Shown in pieces: positions 24,313 through 31,832 of a DNA stretch of 38,446 bases (position 1 is its first letter; each line of letters begins with the position of its first letter). The notes beneath the pieces were generated by a model. That model searched no databases and was not told the DNA's origin. It saw only the letters and a list, made by a program, of their open reading frames with translations. Position numbers and translations under genes: made by a program. The stretch is from Glycomyces dulcitolivorans (GTDB lineage: Bacteria; Actinomycetota; Actinomycetes; Mycobacteriales; Micromonosporaceae). Where the stretch lies: positions 1 through 38,446 of the forward strand of contig NZ_QFRW01000081.1 in NCBI RefSeq assembly GCF_003265355.1, in the 5' to 3' direction.

Positions 24313-25164
24313 ATGAATCGGTTCTTGGGAGCGGCGCTCGCCGGTGCCGTGATCGCGACGGCCTTGTCGGGATTCGGCCAGGCGGCCGCCGCGCAGGAGC
24401 AGGACTGCATCGCGCACACCATGCCCGGCGCGGAGAAGTACCGGAAGGAGAACTCCAAGGTCCCCCTGTTCACTCCCGGCGGCGTGGCCTACGAGCTGGA
24501 CCTCACCAGGTTCCTGCCCGAAGGCGAGTGGCCGGCCGACTCGTGCCTGGTCACGGTGGACCTCGCGACCCAGTACGCCTGGGCCATGGTCCCGTTCATC
24601 CTCGATGACGACGACGACGATGATGACGAGGAGCAGTCCGACGACCCCGACCCCGTCGAGGAGCCGCCGGTGCCGGCGTACTCGTGGCGGGACGTCATCT
24701 ATCCCGCGGACCAGGACGCGCGGGTCCTCCACCGGCAGTTCTTCCAGGCCACCGCCGCCGACGGGACCACCGGCTGGGTCGACAAGGACGACCTGACCGG
24801 GTTCGACGACGCGGCCTTCGAGATGCCGACCCACAACCCGGCCAACGGCCTGCCGGTGCCGAAGGCATGGGAGAACCCGCCCTGCGTGGCCAACGTCGAG
24901 GGCGAGCAGCGGCTGTACTCGAAGTCCGGATCGACCATGATCCACTCCGGGACCATCTACTCGGGCACCTGCATCACCGAGCTCTCCGACCCGTTCGGCG
25001 GCGATTTCACGCCCTACCAGGACGCGGTCAACCTGCCGCAGACCGGCTGGACCAAGTCGAGCTGGGGCGGGGAGACCATGTGCTTCCTGCGGGTCGACGG
25101 AACCAAGGCGTTCATCGACGCGAGCGTCCTGAAGTGGAACACCGACGACCGCGAAGAGTGCTGA
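24313..25164 (+). CDS. Secreted protein with an eight-aspartate tract, function unknown
   Basis: A 283-aa exported protein. MNRFLGAALAGAVIATALSGFGQAAAAQEQ is a classic signal peptide with a likely cut after AAA (about residue 27). The mature part has two similar-sized segments separated by an acidic linker with D98-D105 followed by EE, then Pro/Glu-rich residues. Six cysteines (C32, C78, C191, C220, C257, C283) suggest three disulfides. A TGWVDKDDLTGFDD segment resembles the end of bacterial SH3-like repeats, but no family is recognised with confidence. A GGGGGGAA site precedes the ATG at 24313. It may share regulation with the MMPL gene 77 bp upstream. Confidence 0.75.
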   Translation: MNRFLGAALAGAVIATALSGFGQAAAAQEQDCIAHTMPGAEKYRKENSKVPLFTPGGVAYELDLTRFLPEGEWPADSCLVTVDLATQYAWAMVPFILDDDDDDDDEEQSDDPDPVEEPPVPAYSWRDVIYPADQDARVLHRQFFQATAADGTTGWVDKDDLTGFDDAAFEMPTHNPANGLPVPKAWENPPCVANVEGEQRLYSKSGSTMIHSGTIYSGTCITELSDPFGGDFTPYQDAVNLPQTGWTKSSWGGETMCFLRVDGTKAFIDASVLKWNTDDREEC

Positions 25165-25169
25165 GCCCC

Positions 25170-25856
25170 TTAGGGGACGAGGTTCGACCTGCCCTGCCAG
25201 GTGCCGTGTTCGGACAGCGGCCGGAAGCGCAGGGTGGTGAACTCGTGGTGGAAGTCGCGCCGGTCCCGTTCGGCCATCGCCTCGTGGTGGAGGCGGGCGG
25301 CGGGGCCGGTGTCGCGGCCGAAGGCCATGCCGGTCATGGCGCGGGCGCTGGTCCAGATCGAGAACGTGGAGACGGTGCGGAGCGGGCGCATGGCCGCGAG
25401 TGCGAGGGTCGTCTCGGGGTGGTCGCGGACCTGGCGTTCGACGGGGCGGCCCCAGTGGATGAAGCGCGGCAGTTCGGGCAGGCGCATGCGGGCGAGGGTC
25501 ACGGCGACGACGGGTTCGGCCGGGTCGGTCCGGCCCGCTTCGGCGGGGAGGTGCGCGAGTTCGCGGACCGTGCCCCAGCGGCGCAGGAACTCAAGGCGCA
25601 CATGCCATCCGGTGTCGAGGAGGCGGCCGAAGGGTTGTTCGGCCAGAAACGAGTCGAGGGCGGCCTCGTCGGCCCATTCGGCGAAGACGGCGAGGTGGCG
25701 CAGCTGCATCCGGTGCGGGGAGACGACGGGGGCGCCCAGCTGCATGCCGACGAGGACTTCGACGTGGCGCAGTCCGGGGGCCGAGGGCGGGCGCAGGAGC
25801 CGGCCGGCGGCGGTGTGCGGCGGCGCCTGGACGAGGTGGAAGGAGTGAACGGGCAT
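25170..25856 (-). CDS. CrtA/spheroidene monooxygenase-like protein
   Basis: A 228-aa protein resembling the CrtA superfamily (heme-dependent spheroidene monooxygenase and its many non-carotenoid relatives). The clearest part is the C-terminus: FSIWTSARAMTGMAFG, then HHEAMAERDRRDFHHEFTTLRFRPLSEHGTW. The N-terminus (MPVHSFHLVQAPP) and RRWGTVRELAHLPAE are also family-like. No carotenoid gene is near, so the carotenoid substrate should not be assumed. The ATG at 25856 was chosen; an ATT-started extension is unlikely. It lies 33 bp after the response regulator gene of the minus-strand MMPL-HK-RR module and may be its fourth gene. Confidence 0.7.
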   Translation of the reverse strand: MPVHSFHLVQAPPHTAAGRLLRPPSAPGLRHVEVLVGMQLGAPVVSPHRMQLRHLAVFAEWADEAALDSFLAEQPFGRLLDTGWHVRLEFLRRWGTVRELAHLPAEAGRTDPAEPVVAVTLARMRLPELPRFIHWGRPVERQVRDHPETTLALAAMRPLRTVSTFSIWTSARAMTGMAFGRDTGPAARLHHEAMAERDRRDFHHEFTTLRFRPLSEHGTWQGRSNLVP

Positions 25857-25889
25857 AGGTCGAATCAAACCCGAGAATCGACCGGACCG

Positions 25890-26555
25890 CTAGGCCCTGC
25901 CGGCCAGGCCCGATTCGTAGGCGAAGACGACCAGTTGGGCCCGGTCGCGGGCGGCGGTCTTCATCATGGCGCGGTTGACGTGGGTCTTCACCGTCGCGGG
26001 GCTGATGAAGAGGCGCTCGCCGATCTCGATGTTGGAGAGCCCGGCGGCGACCAGGACGGTGATCTCCCTTTCGCGGTCGGTCAGGTCGGCCAGGCCCGGC
26101 ACGGCGCGCGGCCGCTGCGGCGCGGGCTGCGCGAGGACCCGCTCGATGAGCGCGCGGGTGGCGGCCGGGGACAGGAGGCGTTCCCCGGCGGCGACGGTGC
26201 GGACCGCGGCGATGAGGGATTCGGGGTCGACGCCTTTGCCGAGGAATCCCGAGGCGCCCGCGCGGAGGGCCTCCAGGACCAGTTCGTCGGTCTCGAACGT
26301 GGTGAGCACCAGGACTTTCACGCCCGCCAGGTCCTCGTCGGCGGTGATCCGCCGGGTGGCCTCGATGCCGTCGAGGTCGGGCATGCGGATGTCCATGACG
26401 ACGAGGTCGGCGCGGGTCGAGCGGGCGAGCGCCACCGCTTCGGCGCCCGTGGCGGCGTCGCCGACGACTTCGAGGTCCGGAGTGGAGTCGAGCAGGAGCT
26501 TGAAGGTGGCCCGCAGCAGGGCCTGGTCGTCGGCCAGGATCACGCGGATCGTCAT
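25890..26555 (-). CDS. NarL/FixJ-type response regulator
   Basis: A 221-aa regulator with a receiver domain (VILADDQALLRATFKLLLD, phospho-acceptor D55 in [37 protein letters not shown]) and a LuxR-type HTH (DLTDREREITVLVAAGLSNIEIGERLFISPATVKTHVNRAMMKT, about residues 156-200). The ATG at 26555 overlaps the kinase stop (ATGA). It is the third gene of MMPL-HK-RR on the minus strand and probably activates that operon. Its sequence is clearly related to, but distinct from, the regulator at 21265-21924. Confidence 0.94.
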   Translation of the reverse strand: MTIRVILADDQALLRATFKLLLDSTPDLEVVGDAATGAEAVALARSTRADLVVMDIRMPDLDGIEATRRITADEDLAGVKVLVLTTFETDELVLEALRAGASGFLGKGVDPESLIAAVRTVAAGERLLSPAATRALIERVLAQPAPQRPRAVPGLADLTDREREITVLVAAGLSNIEIGERLFISPATVKTHVNRAMMKTAARDRAQLVVFAYESGLAGRA

Positions 26556-27784
26556 CGGTCGGCGCCTTTCTCGGTGGCGGGGAGGGTGGCGTGGACTTCG
26601 AACCAGTTGCCGGGCAAGGTTTCGGCGGTGAGGGTGCCTCCGGCGGCGAGGGCGCGTTCGCGCATGCCGATGAGGCCGTGGCCGGTCCCGGCGGCCCGCT
26701 CGTGCCCGGAGGGAACGACGGGATTGGTGACGCGCAGGTCGAGCCGGTGCTCTGACCAGTCGAAGTGGAGGGTCACCGCCGTCCCGGGGGCGTGCTTGGC
26801 CGCGTTGGTCAGCGCCTCCTGGACGATGCGGAACGCAGCGAACTCGCCTTGTTGTCCCAGCGGCCGGGCTGTGCCGGTCTCGACGAGGCCGACCTGCGAT
26901 CCGGCCGAGCGGAACGAGTCCAGAAGCGCGTCGAGCCGGTCGAGTCCGGGGACCGGTCGCAAGGAGTCTTCGGACCGGTCGGCCTCATCGCCGTAGCGCA
27001 GCAGGCCCACGGTGGCGCGCAGTTCGTCGATGGCCCAGCCGGTGTGCTTGGTGATGTTGCGCAGGGCCTGCTCGGCGGCGGCCGGGTCGGTGCGCATCAG
27101 GTACTCGGCGACCCCGGCCTGGGCGTTGACGAGGGTCAGGTTGTGGGCGAGGACGTCGTGGAGTTCGCGGGCGATCCGCAGCCGCTCGTCGAGGACGGCC
27201 TGCGTCTTGTCGTTCTCACGTTCGGCCGCCGCCTGCTCGGCGCGCTCGCGCCTCGCGGTCACCATCGCCCCCGCGGCGGTGGCCAGGAGGACGAGGTTGA
27301 ACATGACGAGGTCGGTGAGCAGCCGGTCGGCCGGGTATCGGAGGACGCCTACGGCCATGAGGATCAGGCCCGCGGTGATGCCCGCGCGCCAGCCGAGCCG
27401 ACGCGGCACGCGCGCGGCGAGCGTGAACGCGGCCGCCATAGTCGCCAGCGGGACGGGCTGGAACGCACCGATCGAGACCTCGAACCGCGCGTCCGCGAGC
27501 GGCACGAGCAGCAGATGGGCCGATTCGGCGAGGACCGTCCCGGCCAGCGCGGCCATCGGCAGGTAGGTGCGCACCAGCAGCGGCAGCCAGGCGGCGACGG
27601 TGGCGGTGAGGAGGACGGGGCCGGGCGGGGTGAACTGCCCGGACCGCAGGGATGCGGTGTAGAGCATGACCGCGAGCATCCCGAAGGTGAAGACCCAGCC
27701 CGCCGGGGCGGGACGCGCGTTGCGTCCCGCCCCGGCCAGGGCGTGCAGGCGCCGGGCGATCCCCGTGCCGGCCGGCTGTGTCAT
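26552..27784 (-). CDS. NarL-type sensor histidine kinase
   Basis: A 410-aa membrane kinase. About five or six hydrophobic segments (residues about 28-175) are followed by a coiled stretch of Arg/Glu/Ala, the HisKA_3 helix DERLRIARELHDVLAHNLTLVNAQAG with H209, and a HATPase domain ([35 protein letters not shown]). No extracellular sensor domain is visible. The ATG at 27784 overlaps the MMPL stop (ATGA), and its own stop overlaps the response regulator start, so all three genes are translationally coupled. Confidence 0.94.
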   Translation of the reverse strand: MTQPAGTGIARRLHALAGAGRNARPAPAGWVFTFGMLAVMLYTASLRSGQFTPPGPVLLTATVAAWLPLLVRTYLPMAALAGTVLAESAHLLLVPLADARFEVSIGAFQPVPLATMAAAFTLAARVPRRLGWRAGITAGLILMAVGVLRYPADRLLTDLVMFNLVLLATAAGAMVTARRERAEQAAAERENDKTQAVLDERLRIARELHDVLAHNLTLVNAQAGVAEYLMRTDPAAAEQALRNITKHTGWAIDELRATVGLLRYGDEADRSEDSLRPVPGLDRLDALLDSFRSAGSQVGLVETGTARPLGQQGEFAAFRIVQEALTNAAKHAPGTAVTLHFDWSEHRLDLRVTNPVVPSGHERAAGTGHGLIGMRERALAAGGTLTAETLPGNWFEVHATLPATEKGADR

Positions 27785-29985
27785 TCGGTCTCCTCGTTGC
27801 GGCCCGTGCCCGCCGCGGCGAGCGGGCGCTCGGCCCGGTGCCTGCCGACGTTCGCCGGCTCGGGCGCGCCCTCGACCGACAGGTGCGGCGTGATGCGCTC
27901 GGCCCACCGAGGATACGACCAGTTGCGGTCCCCGATCAGGTGCATGAGCGCAGGGACCACCATCAGGCGCAGGACGAACGCGTCGACGAGGACCGCGAGG
28001 GCCAGGCCGATGCCGATCGCCGAGACGATCCGCTCGCCGGTGAACCCGAAGGAGGCGAACACGCACAGCATGATCGTCGCGGCGACCGCGATGACCTGCG
28101 CGGTCTCGCGCATCCCGATGTGGACGGCGCGGTGGTTGTCCTTCGAGTGGACCCATTCCTCGTGCATGCGGCTGACCAGGAACACCTGGTAGTCCATGGA
28201 GAGGCCGAAGACGATGCCGACGAGGATGACCGGGACGATGTACATGATCGGGGCGCCGGTGCCGACACCGAGGAGTTCGGAGCCCCAGCCGAACTGGAAG
28301 ATCGCGGTGATCGCACCGAGCCCGACGGCGATGGTCGCGAGGTTGCTGAGCGCGCCCACGAGCGGGACGAGGACGCTGCGGAAGGCGACCGCGAGCAGCA
28401 GGAATCCCATGAGCGTGATCAGCCCCAGGTAGAGGGGCAGGCGGTCCATGAGCGCGGTCGAGATGTCGATGTTCGTGGCGGTCTCGCCGCCGACGTGGAC
28501 CTGGAGACCGGTGCCGTCCTCGGCGGCGGGGACGAGGTCGCCGCGCAGGGTCTCGACCAGGTCCTGCGTCTCGACGGTCTGCGCGCTGGTGGTCGGGGTG
28601 ACCGCGGCGACGGCCACGGTCTGCCCGGGTTGGACGGGTGCGGCCGAGACGGCGGCGACGCCGTCCGTGTCGGACAGGTCGGTGACCAGGGCGTTGAAGG
28701 CCGCCGCGGCGTCCGCGTCCGGGGTCTCGGCGACCAGGAGGAGCGTGGCGTCGATGCCGTCGCCGAAGGCCGGGGACATGAGGTCGGAGTACTCGCGGTT
28801 CGCGGAACCGGCCGGGTCGCTGGAGGCGTCGGCGTTGCCCACGCGCATGCTCAGCGCCGGGACGGCCAGCGCGACCACGACGGCCAGGCCGATCACGGCC
28901 GTGGTCTTGGGGAGCCAGCCGACGAGGCGGGCCCAGACGGAGGCGGCGATCGGCGGGACGGGGTCGGCGTCGGGTCCGGCGGTGGCGAGTTCGGTGCGCT
29001 GGCGCTTGGAGAGGGCCTTGAGGCCGATCATGCCGAGCAGGGCCGGGAGCAGGGTGATCGCGGCGGTGACGGTGAACAGGACCGTGAGGCCCGCGGCCTG
29101 GGCCATGCCGGTGAGGACCGGGAGCTGGACGACGAACATGCCGAACAGGGCGACGGCGACGGTGAGGCCGGCGAAGACGACGGCGCGTCCGGAGGTGTCG
29201 ACGGCCTTGACGACCGCGTCGCGGACCGTGGCGCCGGCGAGGAGGGCCTTGCGGTAGCGGTTGACGATGAAGAGCGCGTAGTCGATGCCGACGCCGAGGC
29301 CGATGAGCGCGCCCATGGTGATCGAGGTGTCGGCGAGGTCGATCGCATGGGAGGCGAGCATGACGGCCATGAGGGAGGCGCCGACGCCGACGACGCCGGT
29401 GACGATCGGCAGGGCGGCGGCCCACATCGAGCGGAAGACGAGCAGGAGCAGGGCGAGCGCGGCGAGGATGCCGACGATCTCGGTCCCGTGGGAGGCGGTG
29501 GGGCCTTCGGCGAACGCGGTGCCGCCGAGGGCGACCTCGATGGAGGCGGAGTCGAGGCTTTCGGCGGTGTCGCGGATCGCGTCGGGGTCGGCGTCGTCGG
29601 TGACGGCGACCGTGGCGTAGGCGGTGTTCTCGGCCGTGTCGATCTGGGCTTCGGCGCCTTCGCTGTAGGGGCTGACGATCGCCTCGACGCCGTCTTCGGC
29701 GTCGACGGCTTCGAGCATGGCGGCGATGCCGCTCTTGACGGCGGGGTCGTCGATCGCGAGGCCGTCGGTGTGCCAGACGATGGTGCCGCTCTGCGTGTCG
29801 GAACCGGGGTAGGCCTCGTCGAGAAGGGCGTAGGCGGTCGCGGATTCGCTGTCGGGCAGTTCGGTGACGTCGGTGAATCCGGAGCCGAGGCCGGCGACGG
29901 CGGCCGCGAGGCCGATCAGGAGTGCGATCCAGCCGGTGAGGACCAGGGACCGGTGCCGGACGCACCAGCGGGCCAATGCTGACAT
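27781..29985 (-). CDS. MMPL/RND-family membrane transporter
   Basis: A 734-aa MMPL protein. N-terminal helix RHRSLVLTGWIALLIGLAAAVAG, an outer domain (about residues 40-165), then helices with GLGVGIDYALFIVNRYRKAL. A second outer domain and the second conserved motif FGLSMDYQVFLVSRMHEEWVHS follow. The Asp-Tyr pairs are the proton-relay signature of the family. It carries a basic C-terminal tail. The ATG at 29985 has AGAGAGG upstream. It heads the MMPL-HK-RR operon, so transporter and sensor are made together, and flux or cargo could feed back on the kinase (inferred). The cargo is unknown: lipid, peptide or drug. Confidence 0.93.
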   Translation of the reverse strand: MSALARWCVRHRSLVLTGWIALLIGLAAAVAGLGSGFTDVTELPDSESATAYALLDEAYPGSDTQSGTIVWHTDGLAIDDPAVKSGIAAMLEAVDAEDGVEAIVSPYSEGAEAQIDTAENTAYATVAVTDDADPDAIRDTAESLDSASIEVALGGTAFAEGPTASHGTEIVGILAALALLLLVFRSMWAAALPIVTGVVGVGASLMAVMLASHAIDLADTSITMGALIGLGVGIDYALFIVNRYRKALLAGATVRDAVVKAVDTSGRAVVFAGLTVAVALFGMFVVQLPVLTGMAQAAGLTVLFTVTAAITLLPALLGMIGLKALSKRQRTELATAGPDADPVPPIAASVWARLVGWLPKTTAVIGLAVVVALAVPALSMRVGNADASSDPAGSANREYSDLMSPAFGDGIDATLLLVAETPDADAAAAFNALVTDLSDTDGVAAVSAAPVQPGQTVAVAAVTPTTSAQTVETQDLVETLRGDLVPAAEDGTGLQVHVGGETATNIDISTALMDRLPLYLGLITLMGFLLLAVAFRSVLVPLVGALSNLATIAVGLGAITAIFQFGWGSELLGVGTGAPIMYIVPVILVGIVFGLSMDYQVFLVSRMHEEWVHSKDNHRAVHIGMRETAQVIAVAATIMLCVFASFGFTGERIVSAIGIGLALAVLVDAFVLRLMVVPALMHLIGDRNWSYPRWAERITPHLSVEGAPEPANVGRHRAERPLAAAGTGRNEETE

Positions 29986-30063
29986 GGGAGAACCTCTCTG
30001 ACGATCAGTGGGAGGTCTCCAGTCTCGTTTCGGAAGGCGCCGCCGTCGTCGGCTGAACGCGGT

Positions 30064-30095
30064 GTCCGGTGTACCGCGTCCGCGGTACACCGGAC
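30064..30095. terminator. 15-bp perfect hairpin after the tetR/small membrane gene pair
   Basis: GTCCGGTGTACCGCG (30064-30078) and CGCGGTACACCGGAC (30081-30095) are perfect inverted copies two bases apart. It begins 16 nt after the stop of the small membrane gene and lies 79 nt upstream of the MMPL start, so it probably ends the tetR transcript. With such a short spacer it could also be an operator for the MMPL operon; nothing else in the 126-bp gap looks like a promoter. Confidence 0.6.
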
Positions 30096-30111
30096 GCACC
30101 GTCGGTGGCAC

Positions 30112-30360
30112 TCAGGCCTCGCGCCTGCCGAGTTTGACGAGCAGGGCCGTCCAGAGTGCGCGCAGGCGTTCGCGGAAGAAGTAGGCGACCGCGATGACGA
30201 TGAGCACGAAGGGGATCGCGATCGGCAGGACCGTGGTGAACCCGAGGACCACGACGAGCGCTTCGACGCCGATGAAGGACACGACGCCCATGTAGCCGAA
30301 CATGGTCAGGGCCTGGAGGCGGAACACGAGGGCGGCCAGGGCGGCTCTGATCCGGGTCAT
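30112..30360 (-). CDS. Small membrane protein, two helices
   Basis: An 82-aa protein not recognised as a named family. It begins MTRIRAALAALVFRLQALTMFGYMGVVSFIG, has two strongly hydrophobic helices (about residues 20-42 and 45-66: VEALVVVLGFTTVLPIAIPFVLIVIAVAYFF, split by a proline) and ends in a basic amphipathic tail (RERLRALWTALLVKLGRREA). Positive charges at both ends suggest both termini are cytosolic. The ATG at 30360 overlaps the tetR stop by one base (TGATG), so it is co-translated with the regulator, perhaps as a small accessory membrane protein. Confidence 0.7.
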   Translation of the reverse strand: MTRIRAALAALVFRLQALTMFGYMGVVSFIGVEALVVVLGFTTVLPIAIPFVLIVIAVAYFFRERLRALWTALLVKLGRREA

Positions 30361-30989
30361 CAGGGCAGGCACTTGTCCGACTGGGTCTCCGGGCGGTAGG
30401 GGGCGGCGTGCGGGAGGGGGCTCGCGCCTTCGGGTTTGCAGGCGTCGAGCATGAGGCCGAGGTAGCGGCGCCAGCTGTCGTCGTTCTGGTCCATGCCCCA
30501 CAGGACGTTGGTGAGCATGCCCATGATGCGGCCGATGTCGTCGGAGGTGAGGTCAGGGCGAAGTGTCCCGGCGGCCTGGGCGCGGGCGGCGAGTTCGGCG
30601 ACCGCGCCGAGGACCGGGGCGGTGACCTCGGCGGTGAGCGCGCCGGAGTTGGTGGCCGCGGCGAGGACGTGGCGTTCGCGGCTGACGAGTTCGAGGGTGG
30701 CCTCCATGGCGGCGACGAGGCCGGCGCGGGGGTCGTCGCCGGCGAGTGCCCGTTCGAGGACGGGGGCGAGGGCGGCGGTGATGCTCCGTTCGAGGGCGGC
30801 GCGGACGAGGGCTTCGCGGTCGGGGAAGTGGCGGTAGACGGTGCGGGCGCCGACCTCGGCGCGCTTGGCGACCGCTTCGAGGCTGGCGTCGGGTCCGGTC
30901 TCGGCGAAGACCTCGCGGGCGGCGTCGAGGATGCGTCCGGCGTTGCGGACGGCGTCGGCGCGCGGGGGCCGCTCGGTCTCGGTGCTCAT
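30360..30989 (-). CDS. TetR-family repressor
   Basis: A 209-aa TetR protein with the N-terminal HTH in ADAVRNAGRILDAAREVFAETG, DASLEAVAKRAEVGARTVYRHFPDREALVRAAL (about residues 10-58). A helical ligand domain follows, with a C-terminal SBD-like part (LRPDLTSDDIGRIMGMLTNVLWG). The ATG at 30989 (MSTETERPP) has no ribosome site, but TATCAT (31001-30996) sits exactly 7 nt upstream, so the mRNA is probably leaderless; an in-frame ATG at 31022 lies beyond this -10. It probably represses itself and the divergent F420-reductase-like gene through the two palindromes at 31006 and 31052. Confidence 0.93.
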   Translation of the reverse strand: MSTETERPPRADAVRNAGRILDAAREVFAETGPDASLEAVAKRAEVGARTVYRHFPDREALVRAALERSITAALAPVLERALAGDDPRAGLVAAMEATLELVSRERHVLAAATNSGALTAEVTAPVLGAVAELAARAQAAGTLRPDLTSDDIGRIMGMLTNVLWGMDQNDDSWRRYLGLMLDACKPEGASPLPHAAPYRPETQSDKCLP

Positions 30990-31005
30990 CACCCCATGAT
31001 ACAAG

Positions 31006-31021
31006 TGGCAGAGTTCTGCCA
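31006..31021. promoter_or_regulatory. TetR operator 1 (tetR side)
   Basis: TGGCAGA-GT-TCTGCCA, a 16-bp palindrome with 7-bp arms. It lies just upstream of the predicted tetR -10 (TATCAT, 31001-30996), where bound repressor would block polymerase. It shares its CAGA-N2-TCTG core with the palindrome at 31052-31065, 46 bp away centre to centre. Confidence 0.75.
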
Positions 31022-31051
31022 TCTATGTTACGGTCACCGGGAACTGGAAAC

Positions 31052-31065
31052 GACAGAATTCTGTC
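31052..31065. promoter_or_regulatory. TetR operator 2 (reductase side)
   Basis: GACAGAATTCTGTC, a perfect 14-bp palindrome extended by AAA/TTT after one mismatch on each side. It lies 16 nt upstream of the reductase start, directly before the AAGGAG ribosome site, so a repressor here would block transcription of the reductase gene. Same core as operator 1. Confidence 0.75.
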
Positions 31066-31081
31066 ATTTAAGGAGACCTCC

Positions 31082-31828
31082 ATGACGAAGACCCTCGGCC
31101 TCATCGGCGCCGGCATGATCGGCGGCACTCTTGCGCGCCTTGCGATCGCGGCCGGAATCGACGTCGTCGTCGCGAACTCGCGCGGCCCCGAGACCCTCGC
31201 CGAGCTCGTCGCCGGACTGGGCGAGCGCGCCCGCGCCGCCACCGCGGAGGAGGCCGCCGAGGCGGGCGACCTCGTGGTGGTCAGCGTGCCGCTGTCGGCC
31301 TACGAGCAGCTCCCGGCGAAGGCGCTGGCGGGCAGGACCGTGCTCGACACCATCAACTACTACCCGCAGCGCGACGGCCGGATCGCCGTCCTCGACGCGA
31401 ACGAGTCGACCACGTCGGAGCTCGTGCAGCGACACCTCGCCGACTCGCGGGTCGTCAAGGCGTTCAACAACATCACGTTCTTCAGCCTCGGCGACCTGGC
31501 ACGTCCTTCCGGGGCCGCCGACCGCAGCGCCCTGCCGATCGCCGGGGACGACGCCGGGGCCAAGGGCGAGGCGGCCGCGCTGCTCGACGCGCTCGGCTAC
31601 GACGCGGTCGACCTCGGTTCGCTCGCCGAGAGTTGGCGTTCCGAGCCGGGCACCCCGGTCTACGTCGACCCGTACATGCCCGGGCCGATCCCCGAGGGGC
31701 TGAACGGCGAGCAGGCGTTCGGATGGCTCATGTCGACCCCGTCCACGCCGGTCGCGGCCGCGCGGGTCAAGGAGCTGCTGGATGCGGCCGTGCGCGGCAC
31801 GGCCGGTGGCGTCTTCCCCAAGATGTAG
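31082..31828 (+). CDS. NADPH-dependent F420-reductase-like oxidoreductase
   Basis: A 248-aa Rossmann-fold protein of the NADPH:F420 oxidoreductase / NAD-binding F420-dependent family (COG2085). Seen: GLIGAGMIGGTLARLAIAAG with the GxGxxG loop (about residues 6-25), the NADP-contacting ANSRGPETL after the second strand, VVVSVPL, DTINYYPQRDG and VVKAFNNITFFSLGDLARP. Such proteins reduce NADP+ with F420H2 or act as general NADPH oxidoreductases; which of these applies here is open. The ATG at 31082 has AAGGAG 7 nt upstream. It is the probable target of the divergent TetR. Confidence 0.87.
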   Translation: MTKTLGLIGAGMIGGTLARLAIAAGIDVVVANSRGPETLAELVAGLGERARAATAEEAAEAGDLVVVSVPLSAYEQLPAKALAGRTVLDTINYYPQRDGRIAVLDANESTTSELVQRHLADSRVVKAFNNITFFSLGDLARPSGAADRSALPIAGDDAGAKGEAAALLDALGYDAVDLGSLAESWRSEPGTPVYVDPYMPGPIPEGLNGEQAFGWLMSTPSTPVAAARVKELLDAAVRGTAGGVFPKM

Positions 31829-31832
31829 CGGA

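Noticed and set aside
25166-25176. CCCCTTAGGGG palindrome between the secreted protein and CrtA-like stops
   Set aside because: Five-bp arms with a one-base centre cannot form a stable hairpin loop, and two convergent stop codons account for much of the sequence.
26552-29965. A single 1137-codon minus-strand frame through the MMPL and kinase genes
   Set aside because: Its first 700 codons are an Arg/Pro/His-rich shadow of the MMPL gene in another frame; the real kinase starts at 27784 in an overlap with the MMPL stop.
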